Shown: positions 47,761 through 60,320 of the stretch, in pieces | How positions within the stretch are numbered: position 1 is the stretch's first letter | Layout: every line of letters starts with the position of its first letter | NCBI GenBank assembly: GCA_964007475.1 | Contig: OZ023273.1 | Coordinates: 71,115,430-71,179,429, forward strand | From: Hybos culiciformis | Taxonomy: Eukaryota; Arthropoda; Insecta; Diptera; Hybotidae | Direction: 5' to 3' | Length of the DNA stretch: 64,000 nucleotides | Notes under the pieces: generated by a model | Database searches by the model: none | Told to the model about the DNA's origin: nothing | What the model saw: only the letters and a program-made list of their open reading frames with translations | Program-made: the position numbers and the translations under genes

Positions 47761-48980
47761 GTTCAGACAACGACTTAATCATGATTTCGTAATCATGATT
47801 TACGTCAAGGATGATCATCGCCTATGCACTTGTACCACATTTGTTATTGTAATCCCACTTTGTTTATATGAATAATAAAACAGAATAGGAAAAAAAAACC
47901 CTATGCACTTCATATACACTTCGTGCTTATGTAAGTGCATGAAAAAAAATATTTGAATTTCGTCTTCGCACTTCCCATTTTAAAAAAAAAATCATTCGCA
48001 CTTTGAATAGGAAGAAAAAAAAAAACATTTTTTCTGTATTTATTTTTTTCCTTCTTTTTTGTGCATGCACTGTAAAATGCGAAATTCTTATTTATAATAT
48101 TTTCTGATCGCAATTGTGTGATTGATGTATGAATAATGTAAATAAAAATAAAAGGAGTGCAGAAAATTAATGTTAATTTAAAAATTAATATGAAGAGGAT
48201 TATTTATTTGCAATCAATTTTAAAGCAATTAGCTCAGAGCTTGATTTGGTTTGTAATTAATTAATTATTAATCGTATTTTCAAGGTTTTCATAAAAAAAA
48301 TTTTAAAAATAAATTTTTTTTTTAATTATTTTTGGATTTTAAACGAAAATTCTAGAAGAGGATGCTAAAAATATTTTAAATTACATTTAAAAATACCAAA
48401 ACTTGACTTTAAATGTAAATAAATTCGAGCAAGAGCACAATCAAGTTGCTTCGTAATATGTTGCATATGTTGTTTTTTGGAAAAGTGTTTTGTACGTTGT
48501 TATTTATTATATTACAAGACGAAAAATTAATTTTTAACTGTGTATTTTTCCGTGTATTAATAAAACATGCCAAAAATTTATGATGATGGTAGTAAATGCA
48601 CGTTCAATCTTAAATTTTGGGCATCACTGATTTACGTAGATAATCATACTTTGAAAACGTGTGTGAACGCGATTATGAACGAAAACAAAAAAAGTAAACA
48701 ACATGAAAGGAAACAAAATAAAAACATAAATATTATTTGCTACTCAAATTTTTTTTTGTTTTGTAAATAAAGAAAATATGTCAAAAATAAAAGTCAAAAA
48801 TAACTAGGAATGAGTGGAAATGGGTAACATGGATGGTAAAAAACTATAAACTCATCCCTGAAATTTTTCATGATTTTCGATAATCATGATTTCCGATGAC
48901 ACTTTTTTTGTATGAGGAAAAAAGAATGATAATCACAAAAAGTAAGATTATCATGATCAGAGTTCATTGTCTGAACAAGG
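47757..48980 (-). repeat. TIR repeat R5, copy B, uninterrupted
   Basis: About 1.2 kb with ends CCTTGTTCAGACAACGA and TCATTGTCTGAACAAGG. An outer inverted pair, CCAATGAACGTATATATAA near 47578 and TATATATAAGTTCATTGG near 48985, may extend the element. ORFs inside (47910-48113, 48567-48770) match nothing I know and are probably not host genes. Confidence 0.62.
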
Positions 48981-50535
48981 CATTATATATAAGTTCATTG
49001 GCGCTAGCAAAAGAAAATTAACAAGTCACGCGATGATAATACGCGCGCTTCTCTTTGGCTTTATAGTTTGAAAAATCGCCATGCGAACATTTTGAACCAT
49101 GTTTTAAGTAAAATAAAACAAAAAATTCCAAATTTTCACTATCACCAATAACATGTTAGTGTGAACAAAAAAATTAGTCACTTTTAAACTTTAATTTCTA
49201 TTGTGTTTATTTTAAGTTCTTCAGGTTGACTAAGTGCTCATAAAAAAGGCTTCTTCTTTTCCTTAAAATTTAAATCAAAATTAAAGTAACTTAAATATGA
49301 ATAAGCATGGAATATTATATACTTAAAATATTGTGATTGTAAATCTTAAATAATCTGAAAAATGTTTAGCTTTAATTATTTAAAATATTTGTTCTTACAA
49401 CAGATTATGGAGAATAGTAATAAAAATTGTTTTTTTAAATTTTCTTTCAGTCAAAATTTGCTTTGTTGATTTCTAATTTGTATTTTCAATAAACTTTGAT
49501 AGAAATCGCATTATAATACAAAGTACATTATATTGTACGTATATTGTGTAGGTACCTGTCTAAATAAATTCTAAGTAGATAAAAAATAGTCCATAATTTT
49601 TTTTTTTTTTGTACACAAAATAATATTAAATTGGTTTTACTTGTAAATTTTTTAAATGTAATCAAAATCATGTAGACACTTGTAATGGCAAAAGGATCAT
49701 TATATTATATTGACAATTTGAATATTATGGGTTTTTAATAAAAACTAACAAAGTGCAAGATAGGCACATTGACGCAGAGTAAACTTAATTTTTCTTTCTT
49801 TCTTTTTTTTTTAATAAAGCCAATCATTTTGTAAAAATTTAGCATTTGCTGCATATCAAAACTTCCTTATAATTTTAAATACTCGAATAGTGAATACTAA
49901 AATGAAATTTCTTGAAATTATTGAATTTGAAATGTTATAATTCTATTTAGTAGCCTTAATAACTTAAATACCAATTCCCAAAATTATTTTAAAGACACAG
50001 TATAATGTAATTGATTTTTTTATTAGATTAATACTTTATAGTTATGATTTCCTTAGCTTTTCGGAAATTATATTTTAATTGACATGTCCATTCGAAATAT
50101 TCTAACTTTATACCTACTGTTCAGAATAATACTTTAACACAAATTATAACATTATCAATTAGAATTTTCTATTTGTTTTGATTTGTTTACCAACCTTTCA
50201 CGGTTTCATTCTTATATTGTTAACAATCAAGTTTTTTAGTCTTAGTATAATCTAATTACTCTATATTTTTACATTTACCCTATATTTTAAAACAATAAAC
50301 TTTAATTAAAGTTCAAATATTATTGACATTAATTTAACATCAAATTAACTTTAGATGAAGTAACAATAAAATTCTTTGACTTTTTCTATAACATTTTAAG
50401 CATTTGGTATGATTTTAAATTACAATGCTTTTTTATAATGAAGCTAAAAAAATTTTTTTTTTAATCAATATTTTTCTTTGATTTCATAAATGCACAATAT
50501 AATATTCATAATAATCCTTTAATATAATTTGGTAC
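48981..50535. other. AT-rich, no gene
   Basis: Nothing recognised except the outer inverted pair next to R5 copy B near 48985. Confidence 0.6.
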
Positions 50536-50542
50536 GTTATAT

Positions 50543-50759
50543 CATAGATTAAGAATACAGAAAGATTGTTAGCTTCATACAACATTATTTTTGGTATTTT
50601 TATGTGAATGTGTTAGTAAAACAAAATAAAATACGTGATAATTATCAATATATGAAAATAATTTTATTTAGTTTTACTAACCCATTCACATAAAAATACC
50701 AAAAAAGGCTGAAAAAATGTTGTATGAATTTTCCCATCTTTCTGTATTCTTAATCTATG
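50543..50759. mobile_element. MITE with 7-bp TSD GTTATAT (copy 2)
   Basis: 217 bp, same family as 17718-17930. The ends begin CATAGATTAAGAATACAGAA on both strands. Direct repeats GTTATAT lie at 50536-50542 and 50760-50766. No coding capacity. The superfamily is uncertain; 7-bp TSDs are seen in P-like and Dada-like elements. Confidence 0.83.
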
Positions 50760-50766
50760 GTTATAT

Positions 50767-51159
50767 GAATTATACATATGTGTACATAAATCTTATTTAT
50801 ATTATTATTAGTACATATACATACATTATATAATATTAAATTCGTGTAATCTTTACATAAATACATAATAATATATTATAATTGTAAATATATTATAATA
50901 TATAATGTATATTTAAAAATAAATTAATGTCAATTTTTACTACGCATCACAATTGACTTCGTATTTTGAACCACATGAAAATCCTCTTCCGGAATATTGC
51001 AATTTACAAATTTTCTGCTTCTTTAAAGATGATATTCAGATCCTAATAATTAGAAAACGTAAATTTTCCAAAAAAAAAATAGCTGAAACAGATTCATTTT
51101 GCCTTTTTACCCACATATAACTTGTTCCCTCATTAATTTTCATTATGGTTAATTAAACG
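50767..51159. other. 3' flank of the small membrane-protein gene
   Basis: AT-rich; the presumed 3' UTR of the minus-strand gene. No feature assigned. Confidence 0.5.
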
Positions 51160-51438
51160 TTAAACACGATCTGTTTCTGTTGGTTGACTAGATGCATGAG
51201 TAAGTTCACCCATATTAACGCTCTCTCGTTCTCGTTGCAATGAATTATATGTTCGTTTACTACTCTGAAATGTTCCATTACGTTGATGATGAATATTTCT
51301 ATCTGGATTACAACATAATTGACGAAATACACAAATATAACAAGCTAATAACGATGTCATTAGTATTGAACCAATGATAACTGTAATTATTAATAAAATA
51401 CTAACTTCACCTTCCATTTCTAAATCTTCAGTTGGCAT
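51160..51438 (-). CDS. Small single-pass membrane protein, unknown function (92 aa)
   Basis: I do not recognise the family. The start ATG at 51436-51438 is preceded by an A-rich run, a favourable insect start context; the stop TAA is at 51160. The protein begins MPTEDLEMEGEVS, an acidic N terminus. One hydrophobic segment follows at about residues 13-38 (SILLIITVIIGSILMTSLLA, then CYICVF). Next come RQLCC, whose Cys could be palmitoylated, and a polar Ser/Thr/Arg-rich tail with RTYNSLQRERESVNMGEL. The cytoplasmic tail is probably C-terminal by the positive-inside rule. Complexity and codon use look like real coding sequence, unlike every other unassigned ORF in the window. The lack of introns could mean a single-exon gene or the last exon of a larger one. 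Confidence 0.72.
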   Translation of the reverse strand: MPTEDLEMEGEVSILLIITVIIGSILMTSLLACYICVFRQLCCNPDRNIHHQRNGTFQSSKRTYNSLQRERESVNMGELTHASSQPTETDRV

Positions 51439-51895
51439 TTTTTTATTTTATTTTTTTTTTTTGGCTTCAAAGTTGATAATAAAAATTCTATATATATGTC
51501 AATCAGAAAATTTTCCAATTTTAACAGCTTATTGTTTGCTTAAGTTTATTGTTATCGGCATTTATTGGAATAAACTTTCAACTACAGATACTGCAGATAA
51601 TTTTTTACCTAAAATTAAAATAAAAAAAAAATTTATTCAATTTTTCAAATATTTACTTAATACACAGAATAGATTTTTTATATGTACATGAACATTGTAA
51701 TGTAAACAAATCTATTTTAATAATAAAATCTATTTGAATAACCTACAACTATATTCATTATGTAAATAAAGAAATCATATTAAATTTTTTTTTTTTTTTT
51801 TCAAGCATATAACATCTCTAAGAGAATCATGAATTTTAAATTTTCTGCTACACATATATAAAACCAATTAAAATTAACAAATCAAGACTTTTGTC

Positions 51896-51972
51896 GGCCG
51901 TCATGGTGTAGTGGTATTGTCATTATCCTACAGTTTGTTCGCTCGTGGGTTCGATTCCCACCTCAGGCTGGA
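51896..51972 (+). repeat. tRNA-like sequence, probable SINE head
   Basis: A-box ATGGTGTAGTGGTATTG and B-box GTGGGTTCGATTCCCAC, with a well-paired T-stem. The acceptor stem pairs at only about four positions (GGCC with GGCT). A degenerate tRNA or the head of a tRNA-derived SINE is more likely than a working tRNA. About 450 bp upstream (by transcription) of the small membrane-protein gene. Confidence 0.55.
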
Positions 51973-54529
51973 ATTTGTGTGAATTTTTCAATTGTTCACT
52001 TGTTCTAAGTGTTTGTGTTGTTTTTTTGTCAAATCAATACTATTATCGATAATATCTTAAGTTGAACAAGATCTGAGTACAGGTTGTTATGGAAAATAAT
52101 AATTCTTTTTCACACCAGAATTCAAAATTATGTTGTGAATAAAATTTAGCTTTTATTGGTCATAATTTAAACCATTCTTTTTTTTGTACCATGAATATTG
52201 CCATAAAACGAGGGTAAGACATCTTTACAGATTCAAATATAGAAATAGTAAACACAGAAACCAGTCATCTAAGTAAAAAAGTTAGAAGAAAAAAAAACAA
52301 AATGGGTTACGCCAGACAAACCGGCCTGTCACCGAAAGATAAACATGTCAACAATTTTAGTTCTAATTTTATTTTATTTTTTCTTTTAGAAAACGTGATT
52401 ATCACAATTTTTATCTTAACAGATTTTAAGTGCGTATTATGTATCTTTTATTTTACTGCATACATACATTATATATCTATATTATATTGTAGGTTGTAGG
52501 TAAATGTATCATATTACAGTACAAAAAAAAGATAAAATAAAAATAAAAGTTAATCCTTATATTATGTCTTTTGAAACATAGAAATTAAATTTTTTAGAAA
52601 TTTTAAAATTTCTTTGTAAAATTAAAGAATTCTTAAAAAATTTCAATAAAGTAAAATTTATCGATTTTTTTTTTTTTTTTTTTTTGTTAAAAATTATGTG
52701 ACTATTAAAATTTATGCGTCTGAATAAATAAACAATACATAAAATAAACGATATATGTATTAAGCTTTAAAAAATATATAATTTAATGCCTATTTAAACA
52801 TAATTAAAATTTAATTGTATAATTTCTATAATTAATTATTTATTTAAAAATTTTAATTTGTTTTTTAATTCATTTCAGCTAGTCGAATTGCGTTCGTTTT
52901 CTTAACAAATTTTACACTTGTGACATTTCAGTTTCCAATAAATAATATAAAAAAAATTTATTTATAAAAATAAAACGTTTCTTGAAAATACTATATAAAA
53001 TCTACAATTACAATAGACTTACATAATTTTATTTAGATGAGATCAACAGGTATAATAATATATACAATTGAGTCTAGACAATTTTAAGAAAATCCAATAA
53101 ATATTTTATCTGTCGTATAAAATAAATAAATTTATTAATATTACCTATTTTTGATATATATGTATACTATACATCTACTTCAATTTGCTATCTATGTCTT
53201 AAAAAAATAAATTTTGTTCTTGTTCTACGATATAATTAAACATTAAACACTTCAGAATTAGAGAATATAAAATTTTTCATTCCCAAAATAATATAGCTTT
53301 TTGACAGTTTTTTAATGGAAATTTTCAATCTAATAAAATGTGAGTGTTGTATATTAACTAAAATTTCCTCATTTAAAATGAAAAATCAAACCTTTATGTT
53401 GATGAAATTTATATTTACTATCAGGACTGTAACCTAAGCTTATAAACACTGCAAATAGTTGAACGTTTTGAATTTTGAACGTTTAGATGCTTCTTTAAAA
53501 GAGTAAGGAAATTATATTTTGTTCAAATAACATAAAATTCAATTAATACATTATTAAAAGATTAAACATTTATCTTTAGCTGTTGCTGCATTATTTAGAA
53601 ATACGTACTTTTATAATAGGTTTAAAAACCCATTTTCTTGGATTCTTGGATTTTAAAAAAATTATTCTCATTATTCTGTTTTTATTTTGAACAATTTTTT
53701 ATTTTTGAATTACTTAAATTGTGTGAACATAAGTATTACAAATTTCTAACTTATTTAAACAATCTGTCAACGTAAAAACATAAAGGTAATATTTCAAAAT
53801 GAATTTACGGCATTTGAACTTGTAAAATTCCAACGTTTTATAAGGAAAAAGAAAAAGAAAATTCAAGTTAATAAATCACTGGCGTAAAGGAAATAATAAT
53901 AATTTCACTTCTCTGCCTGCTATTTTTAGCAATTTTATTTTTCTTCGCATTCAAAATAAATTGTATATATGTAGGTACCTTGTAAAACAAATTTGTTTTC
54001 ATATTGTTATTATTATTAAAAAGTTTTTAATGATACGAAGTTTTATTTAATTTGATTTAAAATCGTTTTTTTTTCTCCTTTCATATTCTGCAGAAGTATT
54101 TAAATTAAGTGGCACTAAAATTTTTAATTCTATAATTTAATGAAATTTTACAAAACAATAAAAAATCTTGATAATAAATTTTGTAATTTTTTTGTTGCAG
54201 CATTTCTAGACTGTTCCTAGAATTTTTGGTATGAAAAAGATAGACAAAAATGGCAATACCGTCTCTTATATTAATAATTAAAACTTAGTTTCAATCATAT
54301 TCAAGTCGAAGAAAATGAAGGGAGCTATATGTTTGAAGTGTTTCATGGTCAATTGGATTTATCACAGAGCGTCATCTTCGTTATTAATTTATGTCCTTTC
54401 GAAAGTATGATTTGAAAAATTAGTTTTGTTCGCTGATGTTGCGCTATATAATACATACATATAATTGAAGAATCACTTGATGAATGTTTTAAAGATTTGA
54501 ATCGTAACTTCAATTATTGAAATAAAATG
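51973..54529. other. AT-rich, no gene
   Basis: The frame at 52302-52499 starts with a non-biased peptide (MGYARQTGLSPKDKHVN) but has no recognisable domain and turns into low-complexity sequence. No gene called. Confidence 0.5.
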
Positions 54530-55110
54530 CAATGTTCCCTCTAATTTTTTTTAAAAGCTGGGCAAAAAATATCTTGCTTGCGCGCATTATTTGTAATTTA
54601 TTCTTATTGCGTCCAAAATGTTAAAAAAAAATAATAAACTTTTGTGAATGAAGACAAAAATTTAATTTTTTTATTAATAAAATATTTCTATTATTTTATT
54701 TTATTATAAAAAAAATATACAATTCTAAAGTTACTTTATAGTTAAAAGTAAAAATATTATAAAATAATAAAAACAAAAACAATATCTTATTTAAATATTC
54801 TCAACGATTTTTTTGGTTTTTCCAATATAAATAAATTTCATTTAAATCGATATTAGTTCCATCTAAAATATTTGAATTAATTCGTCTGAATAAAATCCTA
54901 GAAAGAAAATCGTAAAGTAGAATCGGAACGATTACCCAGCAACAAAATTTAAGACTGATTATTAAAAATATAAAATTTATATGTGAAATTAAATTTTTTT
55001 TAACCAAACAACTTTTTATTATTGCGTAAAATTTTGTCTACGCGCAAAATAAATGATCTGCGCGCGAAAAAAAAAAGGTGCGCTAGCGCGCTTGCGAATG
55101 TAAGGTCTTA
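54530..55110. mobile_element. Probable decayed transposon interrupted by the TTA MITE
   Basis: A sequence starting CAATGTTCCCTCTAATTTTT near 54531 has GCGCGC motifs near its left end (54575) and again at 55058-55096 (GCGCGCGAAA, GCTAGCGCGC). The right terminus is not recognisable. The MITE 55111-55882 is inserted next to the right-hand GCGCGC motifs. Confidence 0.4.
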
Positions 55111-55882
55111 TGCTAGAGATAGAGTCGACGTAATTCACGCGCGTATGCGCGCGTAAAAAAAATAAAAAAAACCTGTTTTTTTTACCTGTTATGCTCAACG
55201 CCGTTCACATGCGAAAAACAAAAGAGAAAAATGTCATCCAATTTTTATTTTAATTATTATTTTTTCTTTAAAATTTTTTTTAAGTAATTTTAGTTTTTAA
55301 TTATTATCTTTTAGTTTTTAATTATTGTATTTAATAAAATAAAAAAGTTCATAAATATAATTATATTCAAAAATAAAAATTAAATAATTATTTATTGCAA
55401 ATTTATTAAAATTTTTTATGTTTTATTAAGTTATAAATAAATTAAAAAGCATTATAAAAATATTCTGTTTGTAATATTTTTATAATGCTTTTTGATTTAT
55501 TTATAACTTAATAAAACATAAAAAATTTTAATAAATTTGCAATAAATAATTATTTAATTTTTATTTTTGAATATAATTATATTTATGAACTTTTTTATTT
55601 TATTAAATAATTATTTGTTTGTAAAATTTTTTTTTTTCTAAATACAACAAAATAAACAACACAATTTTTTTTTCTAATTACAACAAAATAAACAACACAA
55701 TTATAAACAAATGATTTCCACAATGTACGGCGTAAAATACTGGGAAAGTTAAAATATTTCAACTTTTACGCGCGTAAGCTACGTTTTACGTCGTTGCGTA
55801 TAGCCGGTTTCATACATTTTCATACAATTTGATTTTTTACGTGCGTACACGCGCGTGAATTACGTCGACTCTATCTCTAGCA
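55111..55882. mobile_element. Foldback MITE, TSD TTA, with about 130-bp-arm palindrome
   Basis: 772 bp. Ends TGCTAGAGATAGAGTCGACG and CGTCGACTCTATCTCTAGCA are perfect inverted repeats over at least 34 bp. TTA flanks both ends (55108-55110, 55883-55885). CGCGCG motifs lie inside each end. The core at about 55330-55610 is a near-perfect palindrome with arms of about 130 bp and a loop near CTGTTTGT. TTA duplication and long TIRs suggest a PIF/Harbinger-type element. Confidence 0.83.
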
Positions 55883-55885
55883 TTA

Positions 55886-56946
55886 TAGTGAATAATGCTG
55901 AATTGAAAACTTATATAAATAATATATAATATGTACTATATGTTTGTATAGTAATAATAAATAATTACAGAATTGCGATGTAAAGCTCACTTCGAGAAAA
56001 GTTCATCAATTTATTCACATTGAAGGAAGAAATGACAAAAAAATTAACAAAATAAATAATGATGAGGATTAGGTATATTAAAATTTGGAAAACATTTATT
56101 GAAACTATATTATTTCCATCTTCTTTTCTCTTATTTTGATTCCAATTGTATCCTCAAACTAGAAAAGTAAAATAATAATAAGAAGAAGCAAAAGTAATTT
56201 TAAGAAATTATTTTCATAAGCCAAAAATTTAGCCTTTTGGGGACAAATCACGAAAAAAATTAAATTTAAAAAAAAAACCAAAACAAATTATTTCTCATGA
56301 CGTGGGTGAATTTTTGTAAATTATTTTTTGAATAATTTATAGTGTCTACTACATATTTTAATAATTTTTTTTTATTGTGATAGTATAATGGACCTTGTTG
56401 AATTAAGTGCCAAAACCAAAAGCAAAACAAAACAAAAACGAAAAAAGTTAGTTAAAAAGTTTTCCAATATTCAAACAAAAGGTTGAGGCGAAAATAAAAA
56501 TTATTCAAAACTTTTTTTTTTGCTTCTCGATAAAAAATAAACAAACTTTCGGTGAATCATTATTTTATTGCACACAAAAAAAAACAAATAATTTTCTTGG
56601 AAAAACAAAGTTAAAAATATAGAAATTAGTATCCTTTGAGTTCATTGAACTAAAAATATCCTTAAACTAACTTTTTATACATATTTTTAATGTCCTTATA
56701 CTCTGAAAACACTTGTTGAATTTTTTTTTTTTTTTTGTTAAAAATAAATTTTTTTTTTTTAAATTCCTATTTAAGTTCAACTAGTTAGTTTTACCTAAAA
56801 TAAAAAATTTATGAAAATAAAATGAAATATGACAATGTTAGAAACGTACTATTATATTGTTAACAGCGTGTTTTAAAAATTATTACGACGAAAAACACAA
56901 TTTTTTTCATTTATTATTGGTTGATAATTTTTAAAAAGACGTAGCA
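55886..56946. other. AT-rich, no gene
   Basis: Homopolymer-rich DNA. Nothing recognised. Confidence 0.55.
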
Positions 56947-57417
56947 TACACACAAAAAAAACTCAGTATTTCTAGCAAAAATATTTTTTGCCATTTAACT
57001 AAATTCAATCTTTAATTTTAATAAAAAATTTGTAAAAAGAACACAATAATATTTTTTATTTTAACTGGATAGAAATTGTACCTGTTAAAGAAAGCTTCTT
57101 TGTATTAACAAAAATTAAAATTTCTAAAATTAACAAATATAATCATTAATTCAATAAATAAGTTTTGACTTTTACAAAAAAAAATAGTCAATATCATGTC
57201 AATTAGATAAAAAAATTCATTGTTGAAACAAAACTAGAATTTGGTTTTTTTAACAACATTTTAATATAAACAACAAAAAGATATAATTTTAATTCTCTTA
57301 AAGTAACAAATAGTTGTATCATATTAACAGATTTTTTTTTGGTAAAACAAAATATTTTTTTAACGTACAAAATATGCGAGCTTATATTTAACATTTTACA
57401 CATTGTCGTAAATTTAG

Positions 57418-57482
57418 TTCATAGCTCAGTGGCAGAGTTGGTGGATTGCAATGTTTAGAACAGTGGTTCGAAGCTACATGCT
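57418..57482 (+). repeat. tRNA-like SINE head
   Basis: A-box TAGCTCAGTGGCAGAG and B-box GTGGTTCGAAGCT lie at proper tRNA spacing. The 5' and 3' acceptor strands do not pair, so this is a tRNA-derived repeat and not a gene. The A-rich tract that follows is the expected SINE-like tail. Confidence 0.58.
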
Positions 57483-57489
57483 ACAAGCG

Positions 57490-57750
57490 GTCATAAAAAA
57501 AATATTAAAAAAAAAAAATAAAAAAAATATAAAATAAATAAAAAAAATAAGTAAAATTAATAAATAAAAAAAATTAAATAAAATAAAAAAAAAAATAAAT
57601 AAATAAAAAAAAAAATAAAAAATAATAAAAAAAAAAAAAAAATAAAATAAAAAAAAATAAATAAATAAAAAAATAAATAAATAAAAAAAAATAAATAAAA
57701 AAAAAATAAATAAAAAAAAATAAATAAAAAAAAATGAATAAAAAAAAAAT
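57490..57750 (+). repeat. A-rich simple sequence
   Basis: About 260 bp of (A)nT-type low-complexity DNA following the tRNA-like head. The minus-strand ORF through it is a Phe/Tyr/Leu-only artefact. Confidence 0.85.
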
Positions 57751-58078
57751 GTAGTCTAGTAAATTTTTTTTTTGTATTTGCAGTGTTTTTGCTGATGAAT
57801 TTGAAAGGTTTTTGGTTTTAGAGAACATAATGCTTTGTTTTTGTAAAGATACAAATTATTTGTAAATTTAAACACTATAATAATCGTTAATCTGACAAAA
57901 GTTTTTTTCTATCATAACGAAATATCTTATTACATTAACATAATATTTTGAAAGCGATTTTAACATAGATAATTTAAAACAAATATTTCTGTTGGCGCTA
58001 TACGAACAGAATATTTGTTGATTTAATTTTTTAATCTACATTTTTTGTTGGAAATACTGAGTTTTTTTTTTGTGTGTA

Positions 58079-59067
58079 GCTAGCTCCCAAAATTTTTTTC
58101 TTATAAGCTGCTGTACAAATTCGGGTTTAAATAAGGTTTCGAAAATATTCATAAATAGTTATTGAGTTAATGGTGGTTTATAAAATAAAAAATTAAGATG
58201 TTCTAAACTTGAGTGGGTTGAATCAGGTTCACTCAACACTTTATAATGTATATACATATACTTGCAATTGAATATGTATTCTAAATATTTTGAAAAATCT
58301 ACGCTTTGAAGTCTGTGTTTTTATCAAAATGTAAGGGGTTGGAAAAATAGTTTATTTTATTGAAAAATTGGGAAATTTAGAATGTAGATGATTTTTTGTT
58401 TTTCTAATTTTCTAATTTTATTTAATTCATAAATTAAATCAGGTAATTCCTCAATTTTCAATTTCTGTTTCTCCTTTTTTCGCGTAATTAGAACATATTC
58501 ATTTAATCTTAAATAACAATGCTCGGTTTTATGAGGTGAGTGAGCCTGTTTTAGCTCACACTTAACTCAAGTTTAAAACACCTAAATTTTTTGTACAGTA
58601 GACCTACTTTAACTCAACAACTATTTATGAATATTTGTGAAACCTAATTTTAATTCAAATCTTTAAAACTTATTAGATTCTTTTTATTGAAGTTCATTTT
58701 GATTTGGTGTCATGCAAGACACCATATATGACACTATGACGACGATATATGATCAGATGGATAGAAAGAGAACGATAATATATTCGGGGTGGGTTGAAAG
58801 CTATGGTATTGAGGGCTTAATCCTGATGGTAATTCAAGCGAAGTTATAGATAGAGAAAAGTTTAGACACATCTATTGAAAAATTATATAAACAATTTTCC
58901 GGGATTAAAAAAAAATTGTATGGAATAAAAATGTTTACAGCTAAGTGAGAATATGTCACATCGTTCTAGTAAATTCTAAAACGCTTTTAAAAATGTATTA
59001 AATGTTCACGGTAATTTTGAATTAAAATCCTTTTTAAATTATTTGGTGGGTTAAACTTCGTAAATTA
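58079..59067. other. AT-rich, no gene
   Basis: Nothing recognised up to the palindrome beside the minisatellite. Confidence 0.55.
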
Positions 59068-59276
59068 AAAAAACACACGAAGCAGTCATAGAACTGCCGA
59101 CAGAAGTTTATACTTCAAAGGTTTAAACTATGAAATAACAGTGGCTACAAATGATGGATTAATTTACATTTTGTAATGAGCAGCCCATCATTTGTAGCCA
59201 CTGTTATTTCATAGTTTAAATCTTTTAAGTATAAACTACTGTCGGCAGTTCTATGACTGCTTCCTGTGTTTTTTTT
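59068..59276. repeat. Near-perfect palindrome beside the minisatellite
   Basis: Arms of about 90 bp (59068-59157 and 59185-59276) contain AAGCAGTCATAGAACTGCCG and GTGGCTACAAATGATGG and their inverses, with a loop of about 27 bp. The right arm runs directly into the tandem array. It could be a MITE or the head of a larger element. Confidence 0.82.
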
Positions 59277-60320
59277 TGTATATTTTGCGCCGGCACGACC
59301 TAACCATAGCTCCCTGCCCAAAAATTTTTTGGCAAATAATCTTAATTTCGTATATTTTGCTCCGGCACGACCTAACCGTAGCTCCCCACCCAAAAATTTT
59401 TTTCCAGGTAATATTAATTTCACCGGAGCTACCTATTTTGAAAAAAAAATTTTTTTCGTATATTTTGCGTCGCCACGACCTAACCGTACCTCCCTGCCCA
59501 AAAATTTTTCGGCTGGTAATCTTAATTTCACCGGAGCTACCTATTTAAAAAAAAAAAAAATTTCCGTATACTTTGCTCCCGCACGACCTAACCGTAGCTT
59601 CCCACCCAAAATTTTTTTTCAGGTAATCTTAATTTCACCGGAGCTACATATTTAAAAAAAAAATTTTTTCGTATATTTTGCTCCGGCACGACCTAACCGT
59701 AACTCCCCACCCAAAAATTTTTTTTCAGGTAATATTAATTTCACCGGAGCTACCTATTTTGAAAAAAAAAAAAAAAATGTTTGTATATTTTGCTCCGGCA
59801 CGACCTAACCGTAGCTCCCCACCCAAAACATTTTTTCAGGTAATATTAATTTCACCGGAGCTACCTATTTTGAAAAAAAAAAAAAATGTTTGTATATTTT
59901 GCTCCGGCACGACCTAACCGTAGCTCCCCCCCCAAAAATTTTTTTTCAGGTAATATTAATTTCACCGAAACTACCTATTTTGAAAAAAAAAAAAAAAATG
60001 TTTGTATATTTTGCTCCGGCACGACCTAACCGTAGCTCCCCACCCAAAAATTTTTTTTCAGGTAATATTAATTTCACCGGAGCTACCTATTTTGAAAAAA
60101 AAAATGTTTTCGTATATTTTGCTCCGGCACGACCTAACCGTAACTCCCCACCCAAAAATTTTTTTTCAGGTAATATTAATTTCACCGGAGCTACCTATTT
60201 TGAAAAAAAAAATGTTTTCGTATATTTTGCTCCGGCACGACCTAACCGTACCTCCCCACCCAAAAATTTTTTTTCAGGTAATATTAATTTCACCGGAGCT
60301 ACCTATTTTGAAAAAAAAAT
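59277..60320 (+). repeat. Minisatellite, about 10 units of about 108 bp
   Basis: Units begin near TATTTTGCTCCGGCACGACC at about 59281, 59353, 59461, 59569, 59674, 59786, 59895, 60007, 60115 and 60223. The second spacing is short (72) and the others are 105-112. Each unit has CTAACCGTAGCTCCCCACCC, a T-run, CAGGTAATATTAATTTCACC, GGAGCTACC and an A-run of variable length. Since 108 = 36 codons, long open frames (YFAPARPN-type repeats) appear. They shift wherever an A-run changes length and are not genes. Confidence 0.9.

Larger units (their letters stand above)
56947..58078. mobile_element. TIR element with tRNA-like centre (2)
   Basis: The left end TACACACAAAAAAAACTCAG pairs with the right end CTGAGTTTTTTTTTTGTGTGTA, and GAAATACTGAG extends the match. 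A tRNA-like segment (57418-57482) and an A-rich tract (57490-57750) lie in the middle. TAGC occurs on both sides but is too short to prove a target duplication. Confidence 0.62.

Noticed and set aside
51896..51972. Functional tRNA gene
   Set aside because: The T-stem is good but the acceptor stem pairs at only about four positions and the anticodon stem is poor; kept as a tRNA-derived repeat.
52302..52499. 65-aa ORF starting MGYARQTGLSPKDKHVN
   Set aside because: The first 20 codons look less biased than background, but no domain, splice partner or conserved context was visible.
57574..57828. 84-aa Phe/Leu/Tyr ORF
   Set aside because: It translates an A-rich simple repeat.
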